DNA from: Pseudomonas sp. RIT-PI-q
GTDB lineage: Bacteria > Pseudomonadota > Gammaproteobacteria > Pseudomonadales > Pseudomonadaceae
Length of the DNA: 64,000 nucleotides
NCBI RefSeq assembly: GCF_001297125.1
Contig: NZ_LHPC01000017.1
Coordinates: 124,001 to 188,000 of the forward strand
Direction: 5' to 3'
Made by a program: the position numbers and the translations under genes. The notes beneath the pieces were generated by a model that had not been told where the DNA came from, did not search any database, and was given only the letters and a program-made list of their open reading frames with translations. Below, in pieces: positions 8,819 to 17,552 of this stretch; position 1 is the first letter of the stretch; each line of letters opens with the position of its first letter.

Positions 8819-9046
8819 ATGAGTGAACTCGTTCCTTATGCGGTGCATTACCTGTTTGAGGGGGTGCGGCAGCATTTTTTCAAGTTGGCGGTGCAGTTTT
8901 CAGATGTCGAGGCCATCCATTCGGCTTCTGCGCATGCTTATCCGCGGGCTGGGCGGCAAATTGCTGCACATGCGAGCCTCGAAACGGCGCGGGTTCAGGC
9001 TCAGCGATTGGGGATTACGCAGATTCGCTGGAATGTTTCGATCTGA
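8819..9046 (+). CDS. small hypothetical protein (DUF6555-like pattern)
   Basis: A 75-residue soluble protein beginning MSELVPYAVHYLFEGVRQHFF and ending RLGITQIRWNVSI. GGAGGA lies at the right distance before the ATG at 8819; a longer frame from 8792 is not supported. The layout, a short beta-rich start, a central helix with alanine and histidine, and a terminal LGITQIRW strand, recalls the small DUF6555 proteins of Pseudomonas, but I hold this loosely. It is followed directly by composite repeat island II. Confidence 0.6.
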   Translation: MSELVPYAVHYLFEGVRQHFFKLAVQFSDVEAIHSASAHAYPRAGRQIAAHASLETARVQAQRLGITQIRWNVSI

Positions 9047-9383
9047 TTCAAACTTTTGCCTTCGCAATAAAGCCCTGCTCGATGGCTTACTTTTAATGTT
9101 TTGGGATTGGGGGCATATCCGTTGCTGCGGTTATGGCGGCTGGCGGTTTCGCTCTTACAGCGAGTCCCTTTTGCAAACGCCCAAAAGGAACCAAAACGCT
9201 TTGCCCCTCCATTCGGTGCCTCGCTTAGGCTCGGCATGCCCTCACTCCGGCATTGCTCCGGGGGCCCGCCGCCATCGGCCATCCATGGCCGGGGGCGGCT
9301 AACCCGGCATCCATGCCGGGTTGCCCCCTACGCAACGCCTGCGTTCGGCCTCTGGGAAAGGGGCAACAGATCAAGATCAAAAG

Positions 9384-9413
9384 CCAAAGCAAAGCAAAGC
9401 AAAGCAAAGCAAC
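9384..9413 (+). repeat. AAAGC simple tandem repeat
   Basis: A short direct repeat of the five-base unit AAAGC, about five copies, lies inside composite island II. The corresponding place in island I has only a trace of it (CAAAGCAACGG), so the run has probably expanded by slippage. Confidence 0.8.
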
Positions 9414-9423
9414 GGCAGGATCA

Positions 9424-9528
9424 AAAGATCGCAGCCTTCGGCAGCTCCTACGGGGGTGTGTGTGACGCGGATTAACGCGTCGCACACGGTCAATGTAGGA
9501 GCTGCCGAAGGCTGCGATCTTTTGATCT
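9424..9528. repeat. REPIN, GTAGGAGCTGCCGAAG class
   Basis: Two inverted copies of the GATCGCAGCCTTCGGCAGC / GCTGCCGAAGGCTGCGATC element flank about 45 bases of loop. Half of this element also occurs in island I. Confidence 0.88.
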
Positions 9529-9550
9529 TGCTCATCTGAAACACTACCCA

Positions 9551-9653
9551 CTGTAGGAGCGAGCTTGCTCGCGATAGACCCACAGGCACCGCGTTTACCC
9601 TGTTAACACGCGCCATCATTGACGTTCTTCGCGAGCAAGCTCGCTCCTACAGG
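9551..9653. repeat. REPIN, GAGCGAGCTTGCTCGCG class
   Basis: Inverted copies of CTGTAGGAGCGAGCTTGCTC and its complement lie back to back with the preceding REPIN, so two different REP classes are nested in one island. Confidence 0.88.
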
Positions 9654-9923
9654 GGAATGCATACGCAGAAATCAGGCCGGCCCGTAGGCCGCCGTGCTTT
9701 TGATTTTGACGCACCGCCCCCGGCCATGGATGGCCGATGGCGGCGGGCCCACGGAGCAGGACCGGAGCGAGGGCATGCCGAGCCACAGCGAGGCACCGAA
9801 CGAAAGGGGCAAGAGCCCTTGGTTACTTGGGGCTTTTCCAAGTGACTCGCCGTAAGGGCGAAACCCATAGCCGCCACACCCAAAAAAATGGATATGCCCC
9901 CAACCAAAGAAGCCCCGACCAAC

Positions 9924-10082
9924 TCAGGGCTTCAGCGGACGCTCCTGGTCCCGGTCTGATAACTCTTTACCATCGTCAGGATGTTTCCAGTCCGGTATCG
10001 AACGCCTCTGCCGCTCGATCTCTTCTTCCGTAGGTTCATCCACATCTTCATCCTGGTCAGGACGCTTCGGATCATTTGCCAT
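9924..10082 (-). CDS. small acidic hydrophilic protein
   Basis: A 52-residue protein beginning MANDPKRPDQDEDVDEP and ending DRDQERPLKP. It is highly charged and proline-rich with no membrane segment or signal peptide, so probably disordered in the cytoplasm. AGAGGCG precedes the ATG at a good distance. Its composition, with a DWKHP core between two acidic stretches, is coherent and unlike a random frame. It sits 60 bases downstream of azlD on the same strand, so it may be the last gene of that unit. Function unknown. Confidence 0.65.
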   Translation of the reverse strand: MANDPKRPDQDEDVDEPTEEEIERQRRSIPDWKHPDDGKELSDRDQERPLKP

Positions 10083-10142
10083 GTTCGCCTCTCTTCCTGA
10101 AGGGATCTCCTTAAAGCGTAGAACAGTTTCACCGCCAACGAC

Positions 10143-10457
10143 TCACAGCCACCAACGCAACAAAAAGAAAAACCCCATGCTCAACAACATACTGAGCAAG
10201 GTATTGCGGGTGTAAAGCACCAACCCCACTGCCACCAGCGAACTGAGCAGATACGGGTTATCCCACTGCAGATTCAACTGCTTGTCCGGCATGAACACGA
10301 TCGGCCCACAGATCGCAGTCAACATGCCCGGCACCGCAAAACCCAAAAACTGCCGCGCATTGCTGCTCAGCCGCACCGGCAGTCGCGGTTCGAGAAACAC
10401 ATAGCGGTTGAGAAAAACCAGCACACCCATCCCGATAATCACAGCCCAGACGATCAT
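10143..10457 (-). CDS. azlD: AzlD-family branched-chain amino acid export subunit
   Basis: A 104-residue membrane protein with about four hydrophobic segments, containing PGMLTAICGPIVF and ending FFFLLRWWL. It is the small AzlD subunit that pairs with AzlC to export branched-chain amino acids or analogues. The ATG overlaps the AzlC stop by four bases, the normal coupling for this pair. Substrate in Pseudomonas is not known. Confidence 0.88.
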   Translation of the reverse strand: MIVWAVIIGMGVLVFLNRYVFLEPRLPVRLSSNARQFLGFAVPGMLTAICGPIVFMPDKQLNLQWDNPYLLSSLVAVGLVLYTRNTLLSMLLSMGFFFLLRWWL

Positions 10458-11152
10458 GACCGCCCCCCATAGAACTTATTGCAGACAAAGCCTGCGGTCA
10501 TGCCCGCCAACCCCGACAGCACCAGCGCCGAGCCCCATTGCCAGTAGCTGAACAACACTGAGCAAAACAGCGAAACCGCCACGCACACCACCGTCGGCAC
10601 GTTGCGCACTACCGGGGTGATCAGGGCGATGAAGGTCGCCGCGATGGAGAAATCCAGCCCCAGATGCTCCAGGCCCGGAATGCTGCTGCCCAACACGATG
10701 CCAGCCAGCGTAAAGAGGTTCCAGGCGATGTAAAACGTCAGGCCGACACCCAACGCATACCAGCGGTTGAACTGCTGTTTGTCATGCTGACTGGTCAGCG
10801 CGAACAGCTCATCAGTGAGCAAGAACCCGAGCCCTACGCGCCAGCGCCCCGGCAATGGCGAAATCACCGAACGCATACTCATCCCGTAAAGCAAATGCTG
10901 GGAGGTCAGCAACAAGGTCGTCAGCAGAATCGAAAAAATCCCGGCGCCGCCCTTGAGCATGCCGATGGCCACCAGTTGCGCGGCACCGGCAAACACAATG
11001 CTCGACAGGCCCTGGCCTTGCAGGGGCGTCAGATTGGCCTCGATGGCCATGGAACCGGCCAGCAATCCCCAGGGCGCAGTCGCCAGGGACAACGGCATGA
11101 TCGCCGCGGCGCCGCGAAGAAACGCACTGCGCGGCATGAGTGAGTTGGACAT
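10454..11152 (-). CDS. azlC: AzlC-family branched-chain amino acid permease
   Basis: A 232-residue inner-membrane protein with about six to seven hydrophobic segments, including AIMPLSLATAPWGLLAG, IVFAGAAQLVAIGML and LLTSQHLLYGMSMR, the last typical of AzlC. It forms an exporter with AzlD downstream. AGAG precedes the start at 11152. The divergent diguanylate cyclase begins 160 bases away, so their promoters share this gap. No Lrp-type regulator is beside it. Confidence 0.9.
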   Translation of the reverse strand: MSNSLMPRSAFLRGAAAIMPLSLATAPWGLLAGSMAIEANLTPLQGQGLSSIVFAGAAQLVAIGMLKGGAGIFSILLTTLLLTSQHLLYGMSMRSVISPLPGRWRVGLGFLLTDELFALTSQHDKQQFNRWYALGVGLTFYIAWNLFTLAGIVLGSSIPGLEHLGLDFSIAATFIALITPVVRNVPTVVCVAVSLFCSVLFSYWQWGSALVLSGLAGMTAGFVCNKFYGGRS

Positions 11153-11311
11153 AACGCTCTACAACCAGGGAAAGACCTCAGACTCTGCCAGCAGTCGCCG
11201 CCGATGGCTTGAACAATCTTGCGCTGTTTGCCATTCATCGGCTGCACGCTTGATTCGTCGCAATAGTAGCAACATGATGGCGCAGTATTTTTCCTTGAGG
11301 CCCGGCCACGC

Positions 11312-12247
11312 ATGAGCTCAGTCGAAACCGACAGCGACGTCTACAAAACCCTGCTTGAATCGACCAAGGCGATTCCATGGCGGATCGACTGGAAAACCAG
11401 GACCTTCAGCTACATCGGCCCACAGATCGAACGGCTGCTGGGATGGAAGCAGGACAGTTGGGTCGGTGTAAATGACTGGGTCGAACGCATGCACCCGGAT
11501 GATCGCGACTACGTGGTGGAATTCTGCGTCTCGCAATCCCGGGCCGGCGTGGACCACGAGGCCGACTATCGGGCGCTGACCCGCAACGGCGACTACGTGT
11601 GGATTCGCGATGTGGTGCACGTGGTGCGCAAGGACGGCGAAGTGGAAGCGCTGGTGGGCTTCATGTTCGACATCAGCGAGCGCAAGAAAACCGAAGAACA
11701 CCTGAAACGCCTGCAGAAGCAGCTCGAAGAGTATTCATTCCAGGACGGGCTGACCGGCATCGCCAACCGACGCATGTTCGACACCGTGCTCGAACGCGAA
11801 TGGACCAGTGCCCAGCGCACGGGCTCGCCGTTGTCGTTGATCATTCTGGATATCGATTACTTCAAGCAGTTCAACGACCACTACGGGCACATCAAGGGCG
11901 ACGAATGCCTGCGCCGTGTGGCCCAGACGCTGTCGCTGGCGGCCAACCGGCCACGGGATTTCATCGCCCGGATCGGTGGTGAAGAGTTCGTCTGGCTGCT
12001 GCCCGAAACCGATGCCGAATCCGCCAGGCTGGTGGCGCACAAATGCCTGCACCTGATTCGCCAGCAGCAGATCCCTCACGAATTTTCTGCGGTGTCGCCC
12101 CTGCTCAGCCTGAGCCTGGGCGTCGCTACAACCACCGCATCGCTGCACGCAACGACACTGGAATTCGTCGAACAGGTCGATAAATTGCTCTATCAAGCCA
12201 AGCGCAATGGCCGGATGCGCGCCGAGTTCGCTGATTTTCGCAATTGA
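11312..12247 (+). CDS. PAS-GGDEF diguanylate cyclase
   Basis: A 311-residue cytosolic enzyme predicted to make cyclic di-GMP from two GTP. Residues about 10-130 form a PAS fold with a C-terminal PAC-like part (WIRDVVHVVRKDGEVEALVGFMFDISERK). A short coiled linker leads to a GGDEF domain from about 145. The signature is GGEEF at 222-226, and the product-inhibition I-site RxxD is intact as RPRD at 213-216, so the enzyme should be active and feedback-inhibited. No membrane segment is present. TTGAGG precedes the ATG. The signal sensed by PAS is unknown; the fold resembles PAS_3-type sensors. Confidence 0.92.
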   Translation: MSSVETDSDVYKTLLESTKAIPWRIDWKTRTFSYIGPQIERLLGWKQDSWVGVNDWVERMHPDDRDYVVEFCVSQSRAGVDHEADYRALTRNGDYVWIRDVVHVVRKDGEVEALVGFMFDISERKKTEEHLKRLQKQLEEYSFQDGLTGIANRRMFDTVLEREWTSAQRTGSPLSLIILDIDYFKQFNDHYGHIKGDECLRRVAQTLSLAANRPRDFIARIGGEEFVWLLPETDAESARLVAHKCLHLIRQQQIPHEFSAVSPLLSLSLGVATTTASLHATTLEFVEQVDKLLYQAKRNGRMRAEFADFRN

Positions 12248-12530
12248 CAAACGCCGCGCCGGCTTTTAAAACTGAGCGCCTCATTCAGGGTGTCAGCAAC
12301 ATGTGCGCAACCTTCAACCTCAACACTAACGTCATTGGCTCGATTGCCAAGGCGCAAGGTTGTGTTGCGCGCACCCTCAAATCGAAGAAACAGTCGCTCA
12401 TGTGACCGGGGCGCGCTGTCCCGTCAGATGAGCTGACAGGACATTGAGCGCGACGGACCACCCTCCCCTTGCTTACTGCCTACTACGCTTCTGACGGTGA
12501 CGAATTCGGTCAACCATCAGGAGAACGTGC

Positions 12531-13406
12531 ATGTCATCGTTTCAAGGTATCTGGGTTCCACTCGTTACACCGTTTAATAACGGCGCCATCGATTTCGTCG
12601 GGTTGCGGCGGTTGGTCGCTCACCTGCTGGAAAAAGGCGTCGATGGCCTTGTGGTCTGCGGCACCACGGCGGAAGCGGCGGCCCTGAGCAAACAGGAACA
12701 ACTGGCGGTGCTCGACGCCGTGCTGGAACAGGTGCCGGCGCAACGCGTGGTCATGGGCCTGGCCGGCAACAACCTGACCGAACTGCTGCACTTTCAGAGC
12801 GAAATTCTCAAACGCCCGCTGGCCGGTTTGCTGGTGCCGCCGCCGTATTACATCCGCCCTTCCCAGGCTGGCCTCCAAGCGTTTTTCAAGACAGTCGCCG
12901 ATGCCTCCAGCGTGCCGATCATTCTCTACGACATTCCTTACCGCACCGGCGTAGCTTTTGAACAGGCGACCCTGCTCAACATCGTCGGCCATGAGCGCAT
13001 CGTCGCGATCAAGGATTGCGGCGGCAATCAGGCCAACACCCTGGCACTGCTCGCCAGTGGCGACGTCGACGTGCTGTGCTGTGAAGACCATCAGATCTTC
13101 AACGCCTTGTGCCTGGGCGCCAAAGGCGCGATTGCCGCCTCGGCGCATGTCCATCCCGAACGGTTCGTGGCGCTGTATCAACAGCTGCGCGACAACCAGT
13201 TGGCGGCCGGTCGCGCGACTTTCTTCGAGCTGCTGCCGCTGATCCAAAGCCTGTTCATCGAACCCAACCCCGCTCCGGTGAAAACCGCCCTGGCCCTTGA
13301 AGGCTTGATCGGTGACGAACTGCGCGCGCCGATGCAGCGCAGCAGCGAAACTATGGTGGCGCGTTTGCAGGACGTGCTCGCGGCGCTGAACCGCAACAAT
13401 CGATAG
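12531..13406 (+). CDS. DapA-family dihydrodipicolinate synthase paralogue
   Basis: A 291-residue class I aldolase of the DapA/NAL superfamily. The Schiff-base lysine is Lys161 (VAIKDCGG), with Tyr133 and Arg138 (YDIPYRTG) at the places known from E. coli DapA. The pyruvate-binding loop reads CGTTAEAAAL rather than the usual GTTGES, so the aldehyde substrate may not be aspartate semialdehyde. Its neighbours are a diguanylate cyclase and a DUF2784 gene, not the usual bamC or purC, which suggests this is an accessory copy. The ATG is preceded by AGGAGA. Confidence 0.87.
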   Translation: MSSFQGIWVPLVTPFNNGAIDFVGLRRLVAHLLEKGVDGLVVCGTTAEAAALSKQEQLAVLDAVLEQVPAQRVVMGLAGNNLTELLHFQSEILKRPLAGLLVPPPYYIRPSQAGLQAFFKTVADASSVPIILYDIPYRTGVAFEQATLLNIVGHERIVAIKDCGGNQANTLALLASGDVDVLCCEDHQIFNALCLGAKGAIAASAHVHPERFVALYQQLRDNQLAAGRATFFELLPLIQSLFIEPNPAPVKTALALEGLIGDELRAPMQRSSETMVARLQDVLAALNRNNR

Positions 13407-13466
13407 AGCGCCGGCAACCAGCCCGAGTACCATGGAGCGATTCGCAGAGCGCATCAGGGAGGCGAC

Positions 13467-13841
13467 ATGCTTTACCGAATCGCCGCCGACGGGTTGGTGC
13501 TGTTCCACCTGCTGTTCATATTGTTCGTGCTGTTCGGCGGGCTGCTGGTGCTCAAATGGCGCCACCTGATCTGGTGGCACCTGCCTGCCGCTGTATGGGG
13601 CGTATCAGTAGAAGTCTTCCACCTGATCTGCCCGTTGACGGACTGGGAAAACCGTATGCGCCATGCGGCCGGGCAAACCGGCTACGGCGGCGGTTTTATT
13701 GAACATTACGTGTGGCCGATCATTTATCCGGCCGGGCTGACTCCCGCTATTCAGCTAGGGTTGGCCGGTGTGGTGCTGGTGTTCAACGTGCTGGTCTATC
13801 TTCGAGTGATCAAGCAGTGGAATTTACGCCGTGCTGTCTAA
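13467..13841 (+). CDS. DUF2784 membrane protein
   Basis: A 124-residue integral membrane protein with about four hydrophobic segments. The pattern LFHLLFILFVLFGG, LIWWHLPAAVWG, CPLTDWENRMR and the final GLAGVVLVFNVLVYL is characteristic of DUF2784, whose function is unknown. GGGAGG precedes the ATG. It lies 60 bases after the DapA-like gene and may be co-transcribed. A REP pair follows its stop. Confidence 0.85.
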   Translation: MLYRIAADGLVLFHLLFILFVLFGGLLVLKWRHLIWWHLPAAVWGVSVEVFHLICPLTDWENRMRHAAGQTGYGGGFIEHYVWPIIYPAGLTPAIQLGLAGVVLVFNVLVYLRVIKQWNLRRAV

Positions 13842-13842
13842 A

Positions 13843-13922
13843 AAGATCGCAGCCTTCGGCAGCTCCTACAGGGAAACGCAGACCCTGTGCAGGCGCTGCC
13901 GAAGGCTGCGATCTGTTGATCT
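13843..13922. repeat. short REPIN between DUF2784 gene and LysR gene
   Basis: Inverted GATCGCAGCCTTCGGCAGC copies separated by about 30 bases directly follow the DUF2784 stop. The partner copy has one mismatch (GGCGCTGCCG). It may act as the 3' end structure of the upstream transcript. Confidence 0.85.
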
Positions 13923-13944
13923 TGCTCGTTTGAGGAGTTAGACC

Positions 13945-14862
13945 ATGCTGTCGCTTGAAGACATGGCATTGCTTGAAGCCATCCGCGAAACCGGCAGCCT
14001 GTCGCGGGCCGCGGCGCACCTGGGCAAGGCACCTTCGACCATCTCCTACGCGGCGCGACAACTGGAAGAGCGCTTCGACGCCTTGCTGTTCGACCGCCGT
14101 CGCTACCGCTTGCAACTCACCCCGGCCGGCGAGTTGCTGGTGAATGAAGCGGCGCGGCTGATGCAGGACGTTTCACGCCTGACCCAACGGGTGCAGCAAG
14201 TGGCCAATGGCTGGGAGAGCCGGCTGTGGATCGTCACCGACGAGTTGCTGGAATTCGAAGCCTTGATCCCGGTGATTCACGAGTTCGACGCGCTGCAATC
14301 CGGCGTGCCGCTGCGCATCACGCAAGAGGTGCTCAAAGGTGTTTGGGAAGCCCTGCGCGAAGGCCGCGCGGATCTGATCATCGGTGCCACCAACGAGCCA
14401 CCGGCGATTCCCACATTGCGCTGGATGCAACTGGGGGAAATGGAGTGGGTGTTCGCGGTCTCACCGAAACACCCGCTGGCCAAGGCCAAAGAACAGATAT
14501 CACGCGCCATGGTCGCGCAGCACCGGGCGATTGTCGTGGCCGATTCGTCCAGGGTCACCGAGGGCAGCACCTATGGCGTCTCCGGTGGGCAACCGGTGCT
14601 CGCGGTGCCGACCATGCGCGCAAAAATCCTCGCCCAGTGCGACGGTTTGGGCGTCGGCTGGTTACCGAAGCATCGGGTCGGTTCGCTGTTGAAGAACGGT
14701 ACGCTGGTTGAAAAACAGATGGCCGACCCGCGCGAGCCGAACATTCTGTATGCCGGCTGGCGTGGCGATCATGACGGTCGCGCCCTGGGCTGGTGGCTGG
14801 AAAAACTCAAGCAATCGTATCTGTCGACCAAACTGGTTCAGGGCAGCGACCGCTTTGTCTGA
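13945..14862 (+). CDS. LysR-family transcriptional regulator
   Basis: A 305-residue LysR-type regulator. The winged helix-turn-helix covers residues 1-60 (GSLSRAAAHLGKAPSTISYAARQLEERFDALLF), and residues 90-300 form the effector-binding domain. TTTGAGGAG precedes the ATG. It is convergent with the downstream membrane diguanylate cyclase and not clearly divergent from any target. Regulated genes and effector cannot be told from this context. Confidence 0.92.
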   Translation: MLSLEDMALLEAIRETGSLSRAAAHLGKAPSTISYAARQLEERFDALLFDRRRYRLQLTPAGELLVNEAARLMQDVSRLTQRVQQVANGWESRLWIVTDELLEFEALIPVIHEFDALQSGVPLRITQEVLKGVWEALREGRADLIIGATNEPPAIPTLRWMQLGEMEWVFAVSPKHPLAKAKEQISRAMVAQHRAIVVADSSRVTEGSTYGVSGGQPVLAVPTMRAKILAQCDGLGVGWLPKHRVGSLLKNGTLVEKQMADPREPNILYAGWRGDHDGRALGWWLEKLKQSYLSTKLVQGSDRFV

Positions 14863-14876
14863 AGACGATTCAGTCC

Positions 14877-16454
14877 TCAGTTGGCGATGACGCTCATGTT
14901 CCGGCCGCTGGCCTTGGCCACGTACAGCGCCTTGTCGGCGGCACCGATCAAGTCGTCAGGCTGGGCTTGCGCCGCCGGGTCGTAAGCGCAGACCCCCAGA
15001 CTGACCGTTACCGTGCCTTCCGGGCTGGTACTGTGCGCAATGCCCGCCTGCTGAACCGCACGGCGGATTTTTTCCGCCACCAGGAACGCTCCCACATAGT
15101 CGGTCCCCGGCAGTACCACCGCAAACTCTTCACCCCCATAACGGGCGGCCAGATCGCCGGGCCGCTTGATGTTGTCGGTGATGATTGCGCTGATTTTGCG
15201 CAAACACTCATCACCGGCCAAATGACCGGATTGATCGTTGAAACTCTTGAAGTGATCGACATCGATCATCAGCAACGCAAGGCTGGTCTGGGTACGCCTG
15301 GCGCGGCCCATTTCCGCGAGGATGAACAAGTCAAACTGACGGCGGTTGGAAAGACCGGTCAGTGCGTCTTCCAGCGCCAGCAACTCAAGGCTGCGGTTGA
15401 CCTCGATGAGCTTTTCCTGCGCGTCCAGCAAGACGCTTTGAACCTGATTCTGCTGCTTCATGAGCCGGATGAGGCGAAAACCCAGGAAGCTCAAAAACCC
15501 CAGCAGCAGAGAGACGATACCCGCGCTCAGCATCGTCTCCGCACGCCAGCCGGTCAGGACTTCCTCCTTGTCGAGCGCGGCGAAGATCACCAGCGGATAA
15601 CCCTCGACCCGTCGAAACCCCACCACCCGCTCGACACCATCCACATAAGACTTGACCGTTGCCGTACCGGAATCACCCTTGGGCAACAGCTGCGTGAACA
15701 GCGGTCCCTTGGCAACGCTACTGCCGATTTCAGCTTCGTTGAACGGCCGGCGAACCACGATGCTGGCATCGTCGGCAATCAGGTTGATCACACCGTTGCG
15801 GCCCATGTCGATGTTGTCGTAGAGCGTAAGGAAGTGGTTGAGGTAAATGGTTGCCAGGGCCACACCGGCAAAACGCCCATCCGGGTAATTAAGGCGGCGC
15901 GACACGGTCATGATCCATTCACCGCTTGATCGGCTCTTGATCGACGGGCCGATATGCGGCCCGCGGTCGGGGTGATCGCGATGGAAGATGAAATATTCAC
16001 GGTCGGAATTGTTGGCGTCGGGCAGGTTGGCACCGTTGGAATTGGCGAACCATCGGCCTTTTTCGTCAAACACGAACAAGCCATGGAGCTGGCTCAGTTC
16101 GCTGCGCTGCGCCATGAGCAAACGTTGCAATCGGGGTAACTGCGCCGGACCCATGCCATCGTTTTCGAGGCGGTCTACCAGGGCAAACAGCAACGTATCG
16201 GCTTGCTTTATCGACGCCCGCGCTTGCGACGCCAGGGTCTGCGCGAGGTTGGACATCGCCACTTCTTTGTCATGCAGATGGTACTGGCGCGAGTTCCAGG
16301 CTTCCCAAATCGCGATCGCGGTCATGGACAAACAGACCGCCACCAGCAGCACCACGGCAGAACGAACCTTGAGCTTCGCCCCGGTCTGCTCGGTCAACAT
16401 CGACACGGCGGACCGGGATTTTTCAATGCGATCTTTAACGGATGGATTACCCAT
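14877..16454 (-). CDS. membrane-bound dCache-GGDEF diguanylate cyclase
   Basis: A 525-residue inner-membrane diguanylate cyclase. Residues 29-50 form a first membrane helix, about 52-305 a periplasmic double-Cache sensor (DREYFIFHRDHPDRGPHIG is typical), about 308-330 a second helix, then a short coiled coil and a GGDEF domain from about 360. The signature GGEEF is at 440-444 and the I-site RPGD at 431-434, so activity and feedback control are expected. The ligand is unknown; Cache domains of this type often bind amino acids or carboxylates. An AGGGAA sequence precedes the start. The gene is upstream of and on the same strand as nothing obviously related. Confidence 0.92.
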   Translation of the reverse strand: MGNPSVKDRIEKSRSAVSMLTEQTGAKLKVRSAVVLLVAVCLSMTAIAIWEAWNSRQYHLHDKEVAMSNLAQTLASQARASIKQADTLLFALVDRLENDGMGPAQLPRLQRLLMAQRSELSQLHGLFVFDEKGRWFANSNGANLPDANNSDREYFIFHRDHPDRGPHIGPSIKSRSSGEWIMTVSRRLNYPDGRFAGVALATIYLNHFLTLYDNIDMGRNGVINLIADDASIVVRRPFNEAEIGSSVAKGPLFTQLLPKGDSGTATVKSYVDGVERVVGFRRVEGYPLVIFAALDKEEVLTGWRAETMLSAGIVSLLLGFLSFLGFRLIRLMKQQNQVQSVLLDAQEKLIEVNRSLELLALEDALTGLSNRRQFDLFILAEMGRARRTQTSLALLMIDVDHFKSFNDQSGHLAGDECLRKISAIITDNIKRPGDLAARYGGEEFAVVLPGTDYVGAFLVAEKIRRAVQQAGIAHSTSPEGTVTVSLGVCAYDPAAQAQPDDLIGAADKALYVAKASGRNMSVIAN

Positions 16455-16626
16455 GACGTTCCCTGATTCCTGATGACATGGCGAATCTTCCCGTTCGCCC
16501 TTTTATGACCCATGACGGGTATCAGCCGCCCGGAGCAGGCGACTATGCCTCATCACACACCCGATAGGGTGATTTACCCGATAAGTATCCGCACGATTGT
16601 CCCGACCGGCGGCTGGTGTTTTTCCG

Positions 16627-17394
16627 TTACTTGAGGCTCCCCGCCAGAAATTGCTGCAACCGCTCGCTGCGCGGCTGTTCAAGAACAGTAGACGGTGCGC
16701 CCTGTTCTTCCACCCGGCCCTGATGCAAAAAGATCACGTGGTTAGACACCTGCCTGGCAAACGCCATCTCATGGGTGACCACCACCATCGTCCGGCCTTC
16801 TTCGGCAAGCTGCTGCATGACTTTGAGCACTTCACCCACCAGTTCCGGGTCGAGGGCAGAGGTCGGTTCGTCGAACAACATCACCTGCGGCTCCATGGCC
16901 AGCGCACGAGCAATGGCGACGCGCTGTTGCTGGCCTCCGGACAAATGGACCGGGTACTGAGTCTCGACCTTTTGTGGCAGGCCGACCTTGGCGAGGTAGT
17001 GGCGCGCCCGTTCCAGCGCCTCTGCGCGGCCGATCCCCAGCACACTCATCGGGCACTCGATGAGGTTTTCCAGCACGGTCATGTGGCTCCACAGATTGAA
17101 GTGCTGAAAGACCATCGACAGCTTGCTGCGCATGGCCTGCAACTGCCGCGGATCAGCCGCACATAACTCGCCCCGTGCATTCTTGCGGGTCAGCAGTTCT
17201 TCGGCATTGACGATGATGCGCCCGGCCGACGGTTGTTCGAGATGGTTGATACAGCGCAGGAAGGTACTTTTGCCCGATCCCGAGGAGCCGATGATGCTGA
17301 TCACGTCCCCCGCCCTGGCCTTGAGTGAGACCCCCTTCAAGACTTCATGACTGCCGTAGTTCTTGTGTACGTCTTCAACGATCAATTTATACAT
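16627..17394 (-). CDS. polar amino acid ABC transporter ATP-binding protein
   Basis: A 255-residue ABC ATPase of the HisP/ArtP/GlnQ class, energising import of a polar or basic amino acid derivative. Walker A is GSSGSGKST at 36-44, the signature is LSGGQQQR, Walker B is VMLFDEP, and the H-loop His follows in VVVTHEM. It is the last gene of a minus-strand unit with two permeases, a binding protein and an M20 amidohydrolase. A REPIN separates it from the permease upstream, which may reduce its co-expression. Confidence 0.93.
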   Translation of the reverse strand: MYKLIVEDVHKNYGSHEVLKGVSLKARAGDVISIIGSSGSGKSTFLRCINHLEQPSAGRIIVNAEELLTRKNARGELCAADPRQLQAMRSKLSMVFQHFNLWSHMTVLENLIECPMSVLGIGRAEALERARHYLAKVGLPQKVETQYPVHLSGGQQQRVAIARALAMEPQVMLFDEPTSALDPELVGEVLKVMQQLAEEGRTMVVVTHEMAFARQVSNHVIFLHQGRVEEQGAPSTVLEQPRSERLQQFLAGSLK

Positions 17395-17430
17395 TCGAGC
17401 GTGTCCAAAAAGGGTCAGTGCGTGCTGATA

Positions 17431-17547
17431 CCTGTAGGAGCGAGCTTGCTCCGGGCGGCGTTCCGACGAAGGACTTGAGGGCGACGCGTTTATCCAGCAA
17501 ACACGCGTTAGCGTTAACGTCCATCGCGAGCACGCTCGCTCCTACAA
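17431..17547. repeat. REPIN inside the ABC transporter operon
   Basis: Inverted copies of CTGTAGGAGCGAGCTTGCTC (second copy with CACGCTCG) lie between the permease stop and the ATPase start. The position inside an operon suggests either mRNA stabilisation of the upstream genes or partial attenuation. Confidence 0.87.
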
Positions 17548-17552
17548 ATGAG

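Larger units (their letters stand above)
9106..9905. repeat. composite repeat island II (long form) with inverted arms
   Basis: About 800 bases without a gene show long imperfect inverted arms. The left arm starts TTGGGGGCATATCCG and the right arm ends GGATATGCCCCCAACC. Further inward, GCTCTTACAGCGAGTC pairs with GACTCGCCGTAAGGGC, CTCGCTTAGGCTCGGCATGC with GCATGCCGAGCCACAGCGAG, and CCATCGGCCATCCATGGCCG with CGGCCATGGATGGCCGATGG. The core holds a short AAAGC tandem run and two REPINs. The module order matches island I at 2356-2770. Forward and reverse ORFs here look like repeat translations rather than genes. Confidence 0.8.

Noticed and set aside
9101..9922. Several ORFs of 70-160 codons in composite island II
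   Set aside because: They translate REP and inverted-arm DNA, are Arg/Ser/Pro-rich and lack ribosome sites.
12301..12405. 34-codon ORF beginning MCATFNLNTNV
   Set aside because: Protein-like at the start, but no good ribosome site and no neighbour context; left out as unsupported.
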